The notes: generated by a model from the letters alone, not told the origin. Positions 37,259 to 45,409 are shown, counted from the stretch's first letter. The stretch: 64,000 nt of DNA from Oryzomonas sp. (GCA_031292255.1 JARLHN010000009.1:99818-163817); one strand, 5' to 3'. Translations and numbers: made by a program.

Positions 37259-37288
37259 CGCCCTTCTGGAAAGAATTCCAGAAGGGCG
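37259..37288 (+). terminator. Hairpin after the ABC exporter operon
   Basis: CGCCCTTCTGGAA, loop AGAA, exact reverse complement TTCCAGAAGGGCG (13-bp stem). No T-run follows. It lies 20 bases after the permease stop and probably serves both converging operons. Confidence 0.65.
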
Positions 37289-37291
37289 CCG

Positions 37292-37335
37292 GTACATTCA
37301 CATATGCGGAGTCGTACACTCACATGTGCGGAGTA
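37292..37335. repeat. 22-bp tandem duplication
   Basis: GTACATTCACATATGCGGAGTC followed at once by a copy differing at three positions (GTACACTCACATGTGCGGAGTA). Located between the hairpin and the 3' end of the OmpA-like gene. Confidence 0.8.
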
Positions 37336-37339
37336 ATTA

Positions 37340-38344
37340 CTATTTTCCGCCGCAGGTAAAATTTGCTTCAATGCGACGGTTTTTCTGTTTGCCTGCGGAA
37401 GTCTTGTTATCCGCTATCGGTTTGGTGGGACCGAAGCCCTTGGCGCCTAAACGTTCCGGAGCTATCCCAAAATGTTTGACGAGATAATTACGAACACTGT
37501 CTGCGCGACGCTGGGAGAGCTTCATGTTCATCTCTTTCAAACCGGCATTGTCCGTATGTCCCTCGATGACGCCTTTGGCGTCAGGAAACTCTTTGAGAAA
37601 ATCAGCCAGTTTTTTTAGCTCATCATGATACCGGGGTTTGATGTCGGCTTTGTTGGTATCAAACTTGATATCAAGTTCCGTCGGGCTGCAGAGTTTTGCC
37701 TGTGCTTTAGGTTGAATTGGAGCAGGGGCATTTACAGAAGCATTTACGGAAATATTTGCCGTGCTTTTGGCCGTACCACCGTCACCACTGCAAATCAAAG
37801 TATAGGCGGCATCAACACTGGGGGTTATTGTCAGGGAGCCTTGTGGTCGTACAGCACCAATGCCGGGCTGAATGTCGCAATTTGTCGCGTTCCGGGAACT
37901 CCACAACAAAGATGCGGTCTCACCCTTGATAATTGTATTCGGAGTAATCATCAGATTGTCGGAAGGTGCCGGAGTAGCCGGAGCTTGTATGACCGGAACA
38001 GGCTCCTCTTTGACCGCCTGTGAAGGACAGAGGGCATTGGTTTTTGCCGTTGCCTGTTTTGCCAGCGCTACACCCTCCTCGGTGTGACATGCCCTGAAGA
38101 CGTCAAAGGCGCTGTTCTTGGTAGCCTCGGCAGCCTTGAATTCATCGGGGCAGACTTTGTCTTTTCCGGCCTGACGCGCTGCTTCCACCGCCCGGTCTGC
38201 CTCTTGCATCTCAGAGCGGATATAATAACCCGGTACGTTCCCTCGTCCGGTATTAACTTCGTAATGGGCACAACCGGACAACATCCCCAATGAAGTCAAA
38301 GTGATAACAAGAAACGACACCCTCAACATGTTTGACATCTTCAT
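37340..38344 (-). CDS. OmpA-family peptidoglycan-binding lipoprotein
   Basis: A 334-residue protein. Lipoprotein signal ending LGMLSGC (lipid Cys 25), a helical region, a central Ig-like segment (PNTIIKGETASLLWSSRNATNCDI), then a C-terminal OmpA domain with the peptidoglycan contacts (VIEGHTDNAGLKEMNMKLSQRRADSVRNYL and NRRIEANF). It anchors the outer membrane to the cell wall. Stands alone with about 140 bases of AT-rich upstream sequence. Confidence 0.92.
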   Translation of the reverse strand: MKMSNMLRVSFLVITLTSLGMLSGCAHYEVNTGRGNVPGYYIRSEMQEADRAVEAARQAGKDKVCPDEFKAAEATKNSAFDVFRACHTEEGVALAKQATAKTNALCPSQAVKEEPVPVIQAPATPAPSDNLMITPNTIIKGETASLLWSSRNATNCDIQPGIGAVRPQGSLTITPSVDAAYTLICSGDGGTAKSTANISVNASVNAPAPIQPKAQAKLCSPTELDIKFDTNKADIKPRYHDELKKLADFLKEFPDAKGVIEGHTDNAGLKEMNMKLSQRRADSVRNYLVKHFGIAPERLGAKGFGPTKPIADNKTSAGKQKNRRIEANFTCGGK

Positions 38345-38486
38345 TCATCCCTCCTTTGGCAAATTTTAATTGAATACATTTCAATTTTTTTAGCACTAAA
38401 ATTCTATGGAGTCAATATCGACCCTGATAAATCTGGATTTGTTCGGGGATAAATGCGAATTATCCGATGTCCGGCGCAGGTTCCGA

Positions 38487-38990
38487 TTATTTCTCTACCG
38501 GGGTACGGTTGATGGTCTCTTGCGGATGGCTATTGGCGCTGCAAAGTTCCCCCAGATGCAAGAATGCATTAAATAACATTGTTTTGCTTTTGTCGTCAAA
38601 AGTATTAATAACTACTGTATGAATGGGTAAATCAGTTCCATTAATCCTGTATATAGCCGGTTTATCAAAATTCAATATTATGAAATCCGTGTAATCACTA
38701 CCGACTTTAGATTGATGATTATTCAGGCTCGAAAAATCAATTCCGCTGAATTTTATTTCATACGGGGTGCCGACAGGAAATGTGCCAAATACTTTATACT
38801 CCAATATACAGTTGTCTATTTTTATGTATTCGTAACTTTCCTGCCGCGCGACCGAGGTATTGCTTGGCATGGTTTTTTTGATTAAATTGACGGTATCATC
38901 ATAGGAAAGGCCGTTATCGCCGTATGCGACGCAACTCATTGATAACAATAAAATTGCGACTATGACCGGTATGATGTTTACATGTTTCAC
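38487..38990 (-). CDS. Small exported protein of unknown function
   Basis: 167 residues from a GTG at 38990 with GGAGG four bases upstream. An N-terminal signal peptide (HVNIIPVIVAILLLSMSCVAYG) precedes a mixed alpha/beta body with one clear feature, NCILEYKVFGTFPVGTPYEIKFSGIDFSSL. No family is recognised. Its start overlaps the end of the tRNA nucleotidyltransferase gene by four bases. It is more AT-rich than its neighbours, which may mean later acquisition. Confidence 0.7.
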   Translation of the reverse strand: MKHVNIIPVIVAILLLSMSCVAYGDNGLSYDDTVNLIKKTMPSNTSVARQESYEYIKIDNCILEYKVFGTFPVGTPYEIKFSGIDFSSLNNHQSKVGSDYTDFIILNFDKPAIYRINGTDLPIHTVVINTFDDKSKTMLFNAFLHLGELCSANSHPQETINRTPVEK

Positions 38991-40231
38991 GCTTCCTCCA
39001 ATTTTCTTGGCCGGCCGGTTTTTCCGTCGCAGCCGCCCCGCAGCATATCGATCCTTTTTTGCAGGATAAAATCGGGCCGGTTTTCCGGCGCCATCCCCTC
39101 CAGCCGGGCAATGTCGATCCCCAGCTCCGTGGTGGTCATGGCTGCAACCCGAACAGCCCGATCCCATTCCTCCCTTTCAAACATTCCATCGGGCTTGTCC
39201 GCCTGAGACACCTGGAGCAGGATCTCCCCAATCTCGGCCTTCAGGGCCTGCTGCGCCGTCTTCAGCCGGGTGGAGTCCCGCAATTCACCCCATCGGTTGA
39301 GCATGCCGTGCAGCCTGCTGGTCCAGGCCAGGGCCGCGCGGTATCCGGAGGGGAGGCGCAAGCGTTCGCACAGGCTGCGGGCCATGTCAAAACCCGCATC
39401 ATCGTGGCCGTGGTGCTTGGGGTAGAGCGCCGGGTCGGTGGACAGCTTGCCGATATCGTGAAAAAAAGCGCAGAACCGGGCCAAGGGGTTGTCGGTGCGC
39501 TCGGCTACCCGTTGCAACACCTGCACCGCATGGCTGAACAGGTCCCCCTCGGGATGGTGCTGCAATGGTCCGGCCGGGATGGCGGGCATGGCAAAGAGTT
39601 CCGGCAGATAGCCACCGCCTGCGTCGAATTGGAGCATGCGCGTAAAAAAACGCTCCGGATCTTCAGCCTCCAGGGCTTTCAGCATCTCGCGCGAATAACG
39701 CTCCACCGGCACAAGACTGAGCGGCTGCCGCCAGTCTTGCTCCCGGATAAGTGCCTCGCATCCGGGTGTCATGCGCCAACCGTCGGCCTCGAACCGGAAA
39801 GCGCGGAATATGCGTAGCGGATCATCCCGGAACGAGTAGGATGAACAGGCTGCCAGCCGTCGTTCTTCCAGGTCGCGCCTGCCGTGGAGGGGGTCGATAA
39901 TCCCGCCGTCCAGGGGCATGGCCATGGCGTTGACGGTAAAATCGCGCCGGGCAAGGTCCTGCGCAAGGGCGTTGCCCAGGTCGGCCAGCAGCGTTACCTC
40001 GATCGCGCCGAACGCCTGGACATGCCTGAACCAGATGGGAGTCGTGCTTTGGGGCACGACCCGACGGAAGCCGCAGGCAACCAGTTCGGCCTCATCCAGG
40101 CAGGCTGCCAGATCGATATCGGTACCCTCCCGCCCCAGCAAATGATCCCGCACACTGCCTCCCACCAGGAGGATACGTTCATGGCTTGACGGAGGAAACA
40201 GCTCTTTGAGAAAGGCTATGGTCGTGTTCAT
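38987..40231 (-). CDS. CCA tRNA nucleotidyltransferase / poly(A) polymerase family protein with HD domain
   Basis: About 414 residues. The head domain carries the nucleotidyltransferase motif LLVGGSVRDHLLGREGTDIDLA (catalytic Asp pair), then RDFTVNAMAM and the RNA-binding region DPLRIFRAFRFEADG. An HD motif, FCAFFHDIGKL, follows. It adds or repairs the 3'-CCA of tRNAs; A-adding and CC-adding split enzymes share this form, so the exact activity is not settled. ATG 40231 overlaps the stop of the upstream gene (ATGA). Confidence 0.9.
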   Translation of the reverse strand: MNTTIAFLKELFPPSSHERILLVGGSVRDHLLGREGTDIDLAACLDEAELVACGFRRVVPQSTTPIWFRHVQAFGAIEVTLLADLGNALAQDLARRDFTVNAMAMPLDGGIIDPLHGRRDLEERRLAACSSYSFRDDPLRIFRAFRFEADGWRMTPGCEALIREQDWRQPLSLVPVERYSREMLKALEAEDPERFFTRMLQFDAGGGYLPELFAMPAIPAGPLQHHPEGDLFSHAVQVLQRVAERTDNPLARFCAFFHDIGKLSTDPALYPKHHGHDDAGFDMARSLCERLRLPSGYRAALAWTSRLHGMLNRWGELRDSTRLKTAQQALKAEIGEILLQVSQADKPDGMFEREEWDRAVRVAAMTTTELGIDIARLEGMAPENRPDFILQKRIDMLRGGCDGKTGRPRKLEEA

Positions 40232-41133
40232 GTACACTTTTTCATCCCATGCTGCCTGACGCCGTAAAGACCGGTCAGCAGGTTTTCACCCGGCGGAGCG
40301 GCCAGGGCGTCCTTCAGGCAGCCCAGAGCACCGATCCGCTCGAACAGCACCACGGTGCGCATCACTGCATCCTTTGCCAGTTCATCAGGCGTCTCGTTTC
40401 TCTCCTCGCCGGTAACGGGATGACGCCAGGTGCCGAACAATTCACCGGGATCATTCCCGGACCGGACCAGGGGATGGAACAGTTGCCGCGCGTGCCTGAA
40501 CAGGGGGACCGGCAGGCAGGCCAGCAGGCGGGCGACAAGTTTCCAGGGGGTACAGTCGTACATGGCCTGGATGCGGCAGTGCAGCCAAAGAGCCCGTTCC
40601 AATGCCCGGCGCGGCACGCTCCCCTCGGGGTCGAACAGAAGGGCGACGGCCGTGACGAGTTCGGCCCGGATGGCGGGCGTCATCAGGGTATCCAGCCGCT
40701 TTGCCGGGAAAACGACGCCCTGTCGGGAAAAATGGCAATCGATGGCGGTCTCCACCCGGTAGTGGCGGCCGATGTCCCTCAAGCCGCTCTGGGCAAATAC
40801 AAAGGGGTGGAAGACGATGTCGGCTTGCATGTGGGAAAGGACCCCCAGGAGGCAGGCCTGCAACCCGGCCGGAAGACCTTCTGCCCCATGGGCCTCCTCG
40901 ATCCTGATCAGCGGCGCATAGCTGTTGCCGCCGGCATCGTGGAAGCGATGGGCCAAAGCCAGGGCTGTGGGGCCGTGTTGGCCCTGGAAGAGGTGCATCA
41001 GGGTATCGGGCAGGACCGCGCCCGCCAGGTAGAGTGCCCGGTTTTCATGGATGAGGGCGGAAACGCGGCTCGTGTCTTCCAACCGGGCCAGGGATCGTTC
41101 GGCCAGCAGCCAGTGGGTCAGTTCCTTGGGCAT
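40228..41133 (-). CDS. Zinc-dependent phospholipase C-like protein
   Basis: About 301 residues with the zinc-PLC-like arrangement: PKELTHWLLAERSL at the start, YLAGAVLPDTLMHLF, then GVLSHMQADIVFHPFVF, and HYRVETAIDCHF, supplying His and Asp metal ligands. The cellular role of these bacterial proteins is unknown, and no signal peptide is present. ATG 41133 is preceded by GGAG. First gene of a coupled three-gene set with the nucleotidyltransferase and the small exported protein. Confidence 0.8.
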   Translation of the reverse strand: MPKELTHWLLAERSLARLEDTSRVSALIHENRALYLAGAVLPDTLMHLFQGQHGPTALALAHRFHDAGGNSYAPLIRIEEAHGAEGLPAGLQACLLGVLSHMQADIVFHPFVFAQSGLRDIGRHYRVETAIDCHFSRQGVVFPAKRLDTLMTPAIRAELVTAVALLFDPEGSVPRRALERALWLHCRIQAMYDCTPWKLVARLLACLPVPLFRHARQLFHPLVRSGNDPGELFGTWRHPVTGEERNETPDELAKDAVMRTVVLFERIGALGCLKDALAAPPGENLLTGLYGVRQHGMKKCT

Positions 41134-41205
41134 GGTATGGCGTTCTCCGGGTTGTGATCGCATCGGCGATTAAATAGGCACATCCTGGCGTAGGGGCGTA
41201 GTGCA

Positions 41206-41242
41206 GGCGCCCTGATTGGGCGAACAGCAGTTCACCCCTACA
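41206..41242. repeat. GGGGCGAAC-type intergenic palindrome
   Basis: GCGCCCTGATTGGGCGAACAGCAGTTCACCCCTAC: TGGGCGAAC pairs with GTTCACCCC across a short loop. Lies upstream of the phospholipase-like gene; resembles dispersed intergenic palindromes. Confidence 0.45.
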
Positions 41243-41322
41243 ATTCAGATATTTAACCACCGAAACAATAAAAAAGAAAGCGCGGGCGTTGAAGGGCCGC
41301 CGTTAGTGGCATACAATCGTCG

Positions 41323-41617
41323 TCATACCCTCCAGAGCCGTTTTAACGTACCGGTTTTTCTGGAGCCGATCAAACCGATGTATTCATCGAAAACTTCGTG
41401 AATAAGGCAATAGGTGACCGGGCCTGAATCAAAATACAACTCCTTGAGAACCACATATTGACCAGCGAGCAGATATGGCTCCTCAGTTCCGGCATAGTTG
41501 TTTTCGGACAAGAGGGATTCCGCTTCTTCAACTCTCGCAAGAAACGCATCGGCTATTTCCGGTCTGTGCCGTTCCGACAATCCCAGCGCATACCGCCTGA
41601 CCCTGCTTTATATTCAC
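41323..41617 (-). pseudogene. RelE/ParE-type toxin, frameshifted remnant
   Basis: The intact stretch of 85 residues (from TTG 41580) matches the middle and end of ParE toxins: EIADAFLARVEEAESLL, then VVLKELYFDSGPVTYCLIHEVFDEYIGLI. The first strand and helix expected of a full toxin are missing from this frame. A GTG at 41617 starts VNIKQG in another frame, which joins the toxin frame by a one-base shift near 41600 (RRYALGLSERHRPEIAD). It lies 8 bases behind the antitoxin remnant. Probably inactive. Confidence 0.65.
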
Positions 41618-41625
41618 CGGAGCGC

Positions 41626-41901
41626 TTAAGCGGGCGTTTTATCATTCCTCAGCTCTTTTCTGATGGAATCAAAAAAATCATAGTTCTTCGCCACGACATC
41701 TCCGAGACCGGATCGAAGTTCGTACCACCCCCGTTCCACGGAATCGATAAACGCCTTTTATTCGTCGGCACTTCGCACGTACATGCGAAGCGAATCCCTG
41801 AGAATATCTTGCTCCGTACGCCCCTCTGACTGGGCTACCCGTTTCAGGTTCATAGTGTCATTTTCATCGAGTCTAAGCCCTAATTGCCTGGATCTGGCCA
41901 T
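41626..41901 (-). pseudogene. Ribbon-helix-helix antitoxin with internal stop
   Basis: Starts ATG 41901 and reads MARSRQLGLRLDENDTMNL, with a helix region VAQSEGRTEQDILRDSLRMYV, like RHH antitoxins. A TAA at 41758-41760 ends it after 47 residues. The same frame then continues without a start as KAFIDSVERGWYELRSG and on to KTPA before a final TAA at 41626-41628. The continuous homologous-looking tail means one codon mutated to stop. It may still make a short DNA-binding piece. Confidence 0.7.
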
Positions 41902-42008
41902 TTAGTCACCTCTTTGATAGCTTTGATATCATTGTAAAACAATACATATCATCGGACAAGGGACTTGTGAAAACCACCACCCGACCATTCCTAAACCAGA
42001 AGATAAAA

Positions 42009-42045
42009 AGCCCCCTCCTTGATAAGGAGGGGGGCAGGGGGGTAA
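42009..42045. repeat. C/G-rich palindromic repeat
   Basis: CCCCCTCCTTGATAAGGAGG followed by GGGGCAGGGGGGTAAG: TCCTT pairs with AAGGA around GAT, flanked by C-runs and G-runs. Same class as 2659 and 58185. Confidence 0.55.
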
Positions 42046-42153
42046 GTAAAATGTGAGTCCTTTCGAGGGCCGTCAATAACTTTTAACACCGGGGAACCAC
42101 TAAGTGGAGTATAATATTTAAAAAGAAACATGTATTGTAGAGAGGAGACCGAC

Positions 42154-42546
42154 ATGAAAAAGCTTCTTCGGACAACTTTGGCTATCGTTGCCATCCTCAT
42201 GGTTTGCACAGCGCCCTGTCATGCTGCCCGAGGCGGGCGTGGCGGCGGCTATGGCTGGCATGGAGGGGGGTGGGGCTGGGGTCCCATACTTGGGGCTGAA
42301 GCTTTAGGACTGGGGTTGATGGAGATGTCTTATCCGTATGCTTATCCGTATGCTTACCCGTATGCTTACCCTTATCCCGCACCTGTTATTCAGGAACCTG
42401 CAACCGAAATGTATGTCCAGCCCAGCCCACAGCCGGTACAGACAGGATACTGGTATTACTGTAGTGATTCTCAGGCATACTACCCATATGTCAGGGAATG
42501 CCCCGGCGGATGGATGAAAGTGGTGCCATCACCACCACCCAGGTAA
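42154..42546 (+). CDS. Small Gly/Tyr/Pro-rich exported protein
   Basis: 130 residues. Signal peptide KLLRTTLAIVAILMVCTAPCHA, a glycine-rich stretch (RGGRGGGYGWHGGGWGWG), four PYAY-type repeats, and a conserved-looking end WYYCSDSQAYYPYVRECPGGWMKV found in many small proteobacterial envelope proteins. Function unknown. ATG 42154 is preceded by AGAGGAG. A perfect TATAAT lies at 42110-42115, with no good -35 at the usual spacing. Confidence 0.8.
   Translation: MKKLLRTTLAIVAILMVCTAPCHAARGGRGGGYGWHGGGWGWGPILGAEALGLGLMEMSYPYAYPYAYPYAYPYPAPVIQEPATEMYVQPSPQPVQTGYWYYCSDSQAYYPYVRECPGGWMKVVPSPPPR
42331..42378 (+). repeat. 12-bp tandem repeat inside the Gly/Tyr-rich gene
   Basis: Four units of TAYCCGTATGCT (the fourth degenerate), each encoding Y-P-Y-A. 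Unit length is a multiple of three, so gain or loss of copies would keep the frame. Confidence 0.85.
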
Positions 42547-42564
42547 TTTTGAGCCCGGAGATTT

Positions 42565-42624
42565 CATTAGGCGGAGCAAAGCTCCTGCACGAACCCTGCC
42601 TCGGCAGCATCTCGTGACCTAATG
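42565..42624. other. Compact three-way-junction structure (possible RNA or mobile element)
   Basis: CATTAGG (42565-42571) pairs with CCTAATG (42618-42624). Inside are hairpin GGAGC-AAA-GCTCC (42573-42585) and a second arm CACGA ... TCGTG with an apical CTGC-CTCG-GCAG. It lies 19 bases after the preceding stop codon. Confidence 0.55.
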
Positions 42625-42679
42625 GAACATCTGGGTTGAACTAGCAATAAACGTCTTATACGACGAGAGGGAAAATTAC

Positions 42680-42724
42680 AGGGACACCATAGCGATTCAT
42701 ATTTTTAATTGGCATGGTGTCCCT
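42680..42724. repeat. REP-like inverted repeat AGGGACACCAT
   Basis: AGGGACACCAT and its exact reverse complement ATGGTGTCCCT, 23 bases apart. The GGGACA...TGTCCC form resembles palindromes mobilised by REP-associated tyrosine transposases. Confidence 0.6.
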
Positions 42725-42753
42725 CTATTATCCGGTCTTTCGCGTGATCGGTG

Positions 42754-43179
42754 TTAGATTTCCTGGTTGGAAAGATAGACTTCAAGCTCTTGTACCCGCC
42801 GTTTTAGCATTTCGTATGCAAAACCATTGGCAGATATTCCCTGCAATGTTCCCCCTTCATTCGGATCGAGAGCATATGATAAATCCTGCTCGGCAGTGCG
42901 CCATGCGAGCCATTTCCTCTGGGAGTTTTTCAACAGCTCCTGTTTCGGTTTTGCCAGTTTTCCCATCAGTGTTTTGTAGAGCTGATTCAATCGATTGTCC
43001 ATTTTACCGATTGCATCTCCAGAACAGTCGTTCATGGTTGCCGTTACACCTTCAGATTTATCCAAGCAAGCGGAATATGCGGCATCAATCGCAGCGATCT
43101 CGGTATCTTGGGCTGCATGACCGGAAACGACCGACAACAGGGTTATCGCTAGGCAGACCGTGATTGTAAGTTTTCTCAT
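42754..43179 (-). CDS. LprI/DUF1311-family exported protein (lysozyme inhibitor-like)
   Basis: 141 residues. Signal peptide RKLTITVCLAITLLSVVSGHA, then the DUF1311/LprI pattern: CLDKSEG...MNDCSGDAIGKMDNRLNQLYKTLM and LKNSQRKWLAWRTAEQDL. The family includes mycobacterial LprI, which inhibits lysozyme; in other bacteria its role is open. ATG 43179 follows AAGGAG. No operon partner. Confidence 0.85.
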   Translation of the reverse strand: MRKLTITVCLAITLLSVVSGHAAQDTEIAAIDAAYSACLDKSEGVTATMNDCSGDAIGKMDNRLNQLYKTLMGKLAKPKQELLKNSQRKWLAWRTAEQDLSYALDPNEGGTLQGISANGFAYEMLKRRVQELEVYLSNQEI

Positions 43180-43313
43180 GTTTTCTCCTTGCTTAAGCAT
43201 AAAAGTGTATATTTAACAACACAATACACATTGTCACTGAAAGCAGGCCTTGAAATAAACCGAGCATCTTGGAGGCCTGAACATACGGGGACCCTTCGAG
43301 AGCTTTGAACAGT

Positions 43314-43343
43314 TTGCATTTGTAATCTGTAAATGTATATAAT
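43314..43343 (+). promoter_or_regulatory. Putative sigma-70 promoter for the small PilZ gene
   Basis: TTGCAT (43314-43319), 18 bases, TATAAT (43338-43343), about 30 bases upstream of the PilZ start. Confidence 0.5.
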
Positions 43344-43373
43344 AGAAGAAGAAAATCGTGGAAGGTGGATGCG

Positions 43374-43634
43374 ATGATTAATACAAGACAAGAAACAAGA
43401 ACGATATCCAGCGAAAAATGCGAAATTAAAAATGGCGGTTCGGTGTATGAATGCAGGCTCGTGGACATCTCGTCCTCTGGTGCGAAGGTGACCTGTTTTG
43501 GTTTTTTGCAGGAGACTTGGCCAGGAGACAAATGTGTTTTGCATTTATACGATGAAAGCGAAATACCATGTCAAGTCAAGCACATTGCTGCATCAAATAT
43601 TGGTCTTAGTTTTGCTCGTGTTAATAATGAATAA
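43374..43634 (+). CDS. Small PilZ-like protein
   Basis: 86 residues. RLVDISSSGAKVTCFGF matches the PilZ core pattern (D/N-x-S-x-x-G) that contacts cyclic di-GMP, and NIGLSFARV fits the closing strand. The usual N-terminal RxxxR is only partly seen (RQETR). GAAGG lies 8 bases before ATG 43374. Probably a single-domain c-di-GMP effector; binding not certain. Confidence 0.65.
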   Translation: MINTRQETRTISSEKCEIKNGGSVYECRLVDISSSGAKVTCFGFLQETWPGDKCVLHLYDESEIPCQVKHIAASNIGLSFARVNNE

Positions 43635-43701
43635 TAACGCAATGCTACCAATTCATTCTTGTCTTGGCTGATGACACAAAGATTGATACGGGAGGTAATT
43701 C

Positions 43702-43747
43702 GGGACAGATCTATTTATTGTTCATGAATGAAAAATAGATCTGTCCC
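43702..43747. repeat. REP-like inverted repeat GGGACAGATCTATTT
   Basis: A 15-base arm, GGGACAGATCTATTT, and its exact reverse complement AAATAGATCTGTCCC, with a 16-base loop that itself holds TTCATGAA. No gene inside. Confidence 0.8.
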
Positions 43748-43799
43748 CATTTTCCTTTTTGAAACACACTTAGCATCCTGGAAGCCTACCGGCACCCTT

Positions 43800-44309
43800 T
43801 TATGGATCGGTAATTACAGTATGCAGGGGAGAAAGTGCATTTTCTTTTCCGCTAATTGATTCTATTACAATCCTTACGACAGCGGTCTTTATGATGTTCT
43901 GGTTTTTCATAGGGGAGAATGCATAACTGGAGGGTACATATTTTTGCACCATTTTCTCCAGGATTCTTCCCTTTTCATCCTGCCCTTCCACAAATTCGGC
44001 TTTTCCAAAACAGATAACGCTTTTGTAAACCTGACTGATCCCGCAACCTTGTTCCCAAAGCACCTGCGGGCCGATCTCATCCACCATAAAGCAGACACGA
44101 GGATCGGCCCGCAGCGCATCTATCTTGCGGCCGGCCAACCCGCAGTGGAAGTAGATGCTCCCTTCGAAAAACAGGTAGTTCACGGCAATGATGTATGGAC
44201 CCTCTTCAGTCGTTACAGCCAATCTACCGACCGGCATGCGTTCCAGTAAATGTTCCATTTCCCGGGAGGTCTTCATTGCTCGTTCTTTACGCCGTGGTTC
44301 TGTTTTCAT
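43800..44309 (-). CDS. Pyridoxamine 5'-phosphate oxidase-like flavin protein
   Basis: Up to 169 residues of the split-barrel flavin-binding family (RMPVGRLAVTTEEGPYIIAVNYLFFEGSIYFHCGLAGRKIDALRADPRVCFMVDE), close to NimA/PPOX-type proteins. They bind FMN or similar and reduce small molecules; the substrate here is unknown. A second in-frame ATG eleven codons later is an equally possible start. Isolated gene; a spacer of about 215 bases follows with nothing recognised. Confidence 0.85.
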   Translation of the reverse strand: MKTEPRRKERAMKTSREMEHLLERMPVGRLAVTTEEGPYIIAVNYLFFEGSIYFHCGLAGRKIDALRADPRVCFMVDEIGPQVLWEQGCGISQVYKSVICFGKAEFVEGQDEKGRILEKMVQKYVPSSYAFSPMKNQNIIKTAVVRIVIESISGKENALSPLHTVITDP

Positions 44310-44526
44310 TCGTTCTCTTTTTCCAATCGCCCAACAGGGTTGGAGGATCCGCCCAAAAAATAAATCCGTCCGTTTTTTTCTTCAGGGTTTCCCCTGGTGT
44401 GACGGTTGCGAGATTGAACGTCGAGCTTATTGCATGATTGCATGCCAGACCCTGCGATGCAACCAGACCGCCCGATCTTCATTTGGCGGGCAATATCGGT
44501 TGCGCCGAGGCCTTGTTCTTACCCAG

Positions 44527-45285
44527 TTATTCGGCGTCGGTGACCTTCCCATCCACAAATATCACCTTCACGTCATGATAGACGAAGATTGTCTTTGCGC
44601 CCAAAAGGATCTGCTTCTCAGGGAGGCCCAGGATCGCGGCCACTTCCTCCAGCGTTTGGCCGAGCCGGATTGTTCTGGTCGCACTGCCGGCTTCGTGCGG
44701 CTTGGGGGGAACGGTTGCGGGGGGCTGCTCAGCGGTGGGGCGGCTTTCCACGGTTTCCGGGAGTGGTTCTCCTCCTATGGCCAGCCACTCTCCGATGTCA
44801 TTCAGAAGTTGCTGCGTGGTCACCGTTGCCAGACCGCCATCAAACTGAAAACGGACTGAGGCCTGCAGCGGTGTCGGGCCCCGCGTGCCACTGCCGGGTA
44901 CGACATAGGTTGCGACGCTGTAAAGATCGAGTTGCACGTAGTCGCTACCGGTGCGGACGCCATACAAGTAGAGCCGTTCACCGGGTTTTAGGGCACCGTC
45001 GCGGACATTGCCCAGGGGCAGATCCCCGCCGCCGGCAACGACGATCTGGTGGTTCCTCACCGCGTTCGGTTTGAACACATTGCTGGGGCGACCCGCCCGT
45101 AGCCCCTCGCGACGAGGTATCAGCACGCTGCCAATTTCATTGAAACCGCCAAAGAATCCCGGGGTCGTAATGCGGTAGTGGCCCTTCACTGCCATTTCAG
45201 CCTCATCACGGGTGACAGCAAACGATGTGCAGGCCGTAAACAGCGGAATCAGAATCACTGAAAAACGGATGATATGGTAGAGCAT
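44527..45285 (-). CDS. Exported protein with SmpA/BamE-like C-terminal segment
   Basis: 252 residues with a signal peptide (IIRFSVILIPLFTACTSFA), a middle part starting GHYRITTPGFFGGFNEIGSVLIPRREG, a proline-rich linker, and a C-terminal TRTIRLGQTLEEVAAILGLPEKQILLGAKTIFVYHDVKVIFVDGKV. That last part resembles the BamE/SmpA fold (G-x-T-x-x-E-V-x-x-x-L-G-x-P). Function unknown. AAGGA precedes ATG 45285. Confidence 0.7.
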   Translation of the reverse strand: MLYHIIRFSVILIPLFTACTSFAVTRDEAEMAVKGHYRITTPGFFGGFNEIGSVLIPRREGLRAGRPSNVFKPNAVRNHQIVVAGGGDLPLGNVRDGALKPGERLYLYGVRTGSDYVQLDLYSVATYVVPGSGTRGPTPLQASVRFQFDGGLATVTTQQLLNDIGEWLAIGGEPLPETVESRPTAEQPPATVPPKPHEAGSATRTIRLGQTLEEVAAILGLPEKQILLGAKTIFVYHDVKVIFVDGKVTDAE

Positions 45286-45370
45286 GTCATTTTCCTTTCT
45301 GGACAGTACTGAAAATTGCGGATCGGGTTATCATCAGACGTCTATGATTTCAGGAAAACTATTGAAAGGT

Positions 45371-45409
45371 TGCGTCTCCATTTCCCATTTTGTGGAGAAT
45401 GGGGACGCG
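45371..45409. repeat. REP-like inverted repeat GCGTCTCCATT
   Basis: GCGTCTCCATT pairs with AATGGGGACGC (one G-T). An inner CCATTTTGTGG forms a second short stem. Third palindrome of this style within 3 kb. Confidence 0.55.

Noticed and set aside
44310-44526. Possible small gene between the PPOX-like and BamE-like genes
   Set aside because: Open frames here have no ribosome site, no motif and overlap the neighbours in shadow frames.
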